A DNA stretch of 64,000 nt, from assembly GCF_018390735.1 (NCBI RefSeq), contig NZ_JAHBCL010000027.1, positions 1 to 64,000 on the forward strand, in the 5' to 3' direction. Below the pieces are notes generated by a model that was given only the letters and a program-made list of their open reading frames with translations, was not told the DNA's origin and did no database searches. How positions within the stretch are numbered: position 1 is the first letter of the stretch; every line of letters begins with the position of its first letter. The position numbers were made by a program, and so were the translations under genes. Positions 60,845 to 64,000 of the stretch are shown here, piece by piece. The stretch comes from Fusibacter paucivorans (GTDB taxonomy: Bacteria > Bacillota > Clostridia > Peptostreptococcales > Acidaminobacteraceae).

Positions 60845-60872
60845 ATAATAAAAAGACATCTTCAGATGTCTT
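60845..60872 (-). terminator. Terminator after LuxR-type gene
   Basis: Minus AAGACATCTgaAGATGTCTT followed by TTTATT. Confidence 0.75.
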
Positions 60873-60894
60873 AGCATTCAAGCCATTATTAATC

Positions 60895-62310
60895 CTAAAC
60901 GTATTTCTCATATAACTCAATACGATTGGCCACTTCCAGTTTTTTATAAATGTTGCGATTATGCGATTTTGTGGTATGCGGTGAAATATAAAGCGACTTG
61001 CTGATTTCAGCATCTGTCATGCCTGATACGAGCAATTCAAATACTTCAAATTCTCTTCTGGTGAGTACCGCTTTGACTTCATCAATTTTAGCTTCAGCTT
61101 TTTCAGGATCTTTCGATGCAATGACAAAGACAAACTCGTTGTTCTCTAAAAATTCCGATAGACGTCTGTTTAACGGATAGACAATAACCAGACACAAAAA
61201 AACGATTCCGATCCCTACAAGGGACAGCGTCATCTTGTCAACACCCATTGACATCAGGTGCATGCCGAGCAGACTTCCCGACCATACGCCAAATACATTA
61301 ATGGCCAATCCCGTTCCAAAAAGACCTGCAGGATTTTCAACGCTGTCAAAATTGGTAATCATCGTATGCCACCAAAACAGATCAAAAATGCCGCACGCCG
61401 CCAACATAACCGTGCAGATTACCACAAATGCCACAGCTGTTTGTCCCGTTAGGGCAAATAGAATAAAGGTCACGCCCCACATTGCCAGTCCAATATAGAG
61501 ATATTGAAACTTATTGGTTTTAACAAGCTTCGACAATACATAAATCGCCCCAATGTAAGGCACATTCGTATAAAGGCTCGTCAGCAGCGGGAAGGATTCA
61601 TAGTAGGGATAAATCACCGAAAACATGATGCCCGAGTTAATTGTAATGATAAAAATAAATAGAAAAAATATCCAGTATTGACGCATCGGTACAAATGGAT
61701 GTCGCCTTTCCGGTTCAACCAGTGTTAAGCGTTTTTTTACGGCACTTTTCTCCATATCGCGTATATCAATGCGCGAAAATTGAAACCACCCATAGCCCAA
61801 AAGAAGCGTAATCACTGCAAAAGCAGGCATCGCTCCAATATTGTTTGCCAAAATATGCGCCAATATCAGTTCGAGGTTGCCAAAGATTAATAGCATTGCG
61901 GCAATCGGTCGTCTTTCATCATGCGGAATGCCTTTAAAAATTAAATAAGCAAAAGCCGTAATAACGACGCCGGCTAAAAAAGCATCAAACGGAATAATCA
62001 AAAACCATTCCCTGCTGTGTGTAAACGGCAGCAGCATACTGCTCAGCAATACGGCGCCTAGCCCCAGCTGACCCACTTGTTTAGCGCGTTTAACATCTTT
62101 AACGAAGAACTGGCTTAAAAATAAGCCGGCAAAATGGCTAAATACGGTAACCGTATTAACGAGATCGCCGTTAATGCCCTTCATATCTGCCAGCGCAAAG
62201 AGCACCGGTCCTTCATAGGGAAGTGACATTACCCAGCCAAAGAGAATAGAAAAACTAATAATTATTCGCCATTTATTATCATCTTGTGTCATAAAAACTC
62301 CAGTTGTCAT
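60895..62310 (-). CDS. Membrane-embedded LuxR-type regulator (about 12 TM plus C-terminal HTH)
   Basis: Multi-TM N-terminus; VLTRREFEVFELLVSGMTDAEISKSLYISPHTTKSHNRNIYKKLEVANR. Confidence 0.9.
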   Translation of the reverse strand: MTTGVFMTQDDNKWRIIISFSILFGWVMSLPYEGPVLFALADMKGINGDLVNTVTVFSHFAGLFLSQFFVKDVKRAKQVGQLGLGAVLLSSMLLPFTHSREWFLIIPFDAFLAGVVITAFAYLIFKGIPHDERRPIAAMLLIFGNLELILAHILANNIGAMPAFAVITLLLGYGWFQFSRIDIRDMEKSAVKKRLTLVEPERRHPFVPMRQYWIFFLFIFIITINSGIMFSVIYPYYESFPLLTSLYTNVPYIGAIYVLSKLVKTNKFQYLYIGLAMWGVTFILFALTGQTAVAFVVICTVMLAACGIFDLFWWHTMITNFDSVENPAGLFGTGLAINVFGVWSGSLLGMHLMSMGVDKMTLSLVGIGIVFLCLVIVYPLNRRLSEFLENNEFVFVIASKDPEKAEAKIDEVKAVLTRREFEVFELLVSGMTDAEISKSLYISPHTTKSHNRNIYKKLEVANRIELYEKYV

Positions 62311-62391
62311 AAAGTTTATTGCTCTATTATATCACAGCAAACGTGCATTTTCGCATTGTATTTTTATGTCAACATATAAATTCCCTTGCAA

Positions 62392-62838
62392 TTACAGTAG
62401 CTTCTTCATACAGACACTATAGGGCAAATGTTCGTAGGGACCATAATTTGGAATAATATCGTACCCTAAGTGCTGATAGAGTTCAATGGCTTCATTTTGT
62501 TTTGTTCCGGTTTCTAAAATGGCTTCCTGATACCCTTCAGCTCTCGCTGCTGCTTCAAGTGCCGTCAAGATCATTTTTGCAATGCCCTTGCGCCGCATAT
62601 TTGGCGAAACAAACACTCTTTTTATTTCGACGGAGATGGCATCATACACTTTATAACCGCCACAACCTACGGCTGTCTCATTATCATAGACGACCATGAC
62701 GGTATTGATTTTTTGAACGCCGTTATGCGCCTGATACTGCTTCTGCGATTCACCATAACGCGATACCAAATCCTCATCCAATGTACGAATAAGGGCTAAA
62801 AAGTCAGGGTCATTTTGATTCGTTTTTACAACGCGCAT
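62392..62838 (-). CDS. GNAT family N-acetyltransferase
   Basis: IKRVFVSPNMRRKGIAKMILTALEAAARAEGYQEAILETG. Confidence 0.9.
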   Translation of the reverse strand: MRVVKTNQNDPDFLALIRTLDEDLVSRYGESQKQYQAHNGVQKINTVMVVYDNETAVGCGGYKVYDAISVEIKRVFVSPNMRRKGIAKMILTALEAAARAEGYQEAILETGTKQNEAIELYQHLGYDIIPNYGPYEHLPYSVCMKKLL

Positions 62839-62868
62839 TCACACAACCTCCTTAAATTATCAAGTCGT

Positions 62869-63948
62869 TTAAACCGTTGCATTTTCCAGCAAAGTCAATG
62901 TTTTGGCATTGCAGTTTATCTCTGCTTGAATCCCATATGGCAAAATACCCGTTGGAAAGGCATGTCCAATATTGACATTATAAAGTATTGGCAGATCCGG
63001 ACGCCCAGCTTCACGGCCAACCACCTTTGTTAGCACCTCTTGATAATCTTTATAGTATATTTCCCCCTGAGGTTTCCCAACAATAATGCCATTGATAACA
63101 TCAAAAATCCCCTGTGTCGCCAAATTTCGAAGCACATATTTAACAAAGTCCGGCGACGGTTTGTCTTCGCTGGTTTCGATAAACAAAAGAGCGCCTTCCC
63201 AAGCAGATAAATCCGGCCATATACTGGTCCCTATACACATGGTAAAGACATCTATACAGCCGCCGAGCAAATGCCCCTTCACACGGCCTTCTCCTTGCAG
63301 TAGCTCATAGCCGTGAGCTTCCGGTTTCATCTTTCGCGGAACATTTTGATTCGCCTCACACCAAGGGATATATTCGTCTGACCATTCTGGACTCGATATG
63401 ATCTTGAAATCTTTTGTTGCTTCAAAGAGCATTTTCTCAACGGCATTTGCTGTATACGGCAGCATTTGAACATACTCGCCAAATTCGCACATAATAGATG
63501 GGCCATAGAAAGATATAAGTCCCGCCTGATACAACATGAAGTGTGTAATGGTCGTATCTGAATAGCCCATGAATACCTTTGGATGTGCTTTGAAAACACC
63601 TTTGTCAACATAAGGCAATATTCGAATACTATCATCGCCGCCAATGGCGCTGAAAATGCCATCAATATCAGGATTGCAAAAAGCATCCATTAAGTCCTTC
63701 GCCCTTAATTCAGGATGGGCTTCAATAAAATCAGAACCACTTAATGCATGCGGCATCGTAACGACATTGAGCTGAAAATCTTCTGTCAGACGTTTCTTTG
63801 CTATTTCGTATTTATGCAGCAGTTCCGGATCGCCAAGGCCGCCCCACGAAAGACTTACGATGGCAATGGTGTCACCGGGCTTTAATCGTTTTGGTTTTAT
63901 CATCTTATGTTCGGACAGCTCAAGTGCCGTTATTATAGTTTGACCCAT
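62869..63948 (-). CDS. S66 family LD-carboxypeptidase / MccF-like peptidase
   Basis: LKPGDTIAIVSLSWGG...GIFSAIGGDDSIRILPYVD...FMGYSDTT. Confidence 0.9.
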   Translation of the reverse strand: MGQTIITALELSEHKMIKPKRLKPGDTIAIVSLSWGGLGDPELLHKYEIAKKRLTEDFQLNVVTMPHALSGSDFIEAHPELRAKDLMDAFCNPDIDGIFSAIGGDDSIRILPYVDKGVFKAHPKVFMGYSDTTITHFMLYQAGLISFYGPSIMCEFGEYVQMLPYTANAVEKMLFEATKDFKIISSPEWSDEYIPWCEANQNVPRKMKPEAHGYELLQGEGRVKGHLLGGCIDVFTMCIGTSIWPDLSAWEGALLFIETSEDKPSPDFVKYVLRNLATQGIFDVINGIIVGKPQGEIYYKDYQEVLTKVVGREAGRPDLPILYNVNIGHAFPTGILPYGIQAEINCNAKTLTLLENATV

Positions 63949-64000
63949 TCCATATCCTCCCTGTATCTTTTGCTTTTTAACAAACGTCGTTATACGATTT

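Noticed and set aside
1-64000. CRISPR array, prophage or transposon
   Set aside because: No regularly spaced repeats, transposase, integrase or phage structural proteins seen in the ORF track.

Overview
Low-GC Firmicutes (Clostridia-like) chromosomal segment, mostly coded on the minus strand. No CRISPR array, transposon, prophage or tRNA/rRNA gene body was recognised. Main blocks: (1) a divergent type IIA topoisomerase pair (GyrB/ParE-like and GyrA/ParC-like); (2) two HD-GYP c-di-GMP phosphodiesterase genes, a multi-PAS protein with no recognisable output domain, and a short SSB; (3) a complete type IV pilus (T4P) operon (pilB-pilT-pilC-pilin-minor pilins-pilM-pilN-pilO-minor pilin-PilX-like-giant secreted protein) with pilD upstream. 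This operon is preceded by a near-consensus sigma-A promoter, a class I c-di-GMP (GEMM) riboswitch and an intrinsic terminator. PilB itself carries the tandem 24-5-24 residue MshEN motif, so c-di-GMP appears to act at both the RNA and protein level; (4) a FUSC/hemerythrin/AlbA_2 three-gene operon; (5) the only clear plus-strand operon, nqrBCDEF, with no nqrA; (6) a tandem glycine riboswitch plus terminator ahead of gcvT-gcvH-gcvPA-gcvPB-lpd-glyA; (7) a pepF-like peptidase; (8) a MarR/heterodimeric ABC exporter operon ending in a membrane-fusion protein that looks like two fused adaptor modules; (9) a PadR/polyferredoxin pair with a 21-bp perfect palindrome upstream; (10) GNAT enzymes, an LMW-PTP, a FlaR-like P-loop protein, a 12-TM LuxR fusion and an S66 peptidase. 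All identifications come from reading the sequence and recalling families; no database searches were run.
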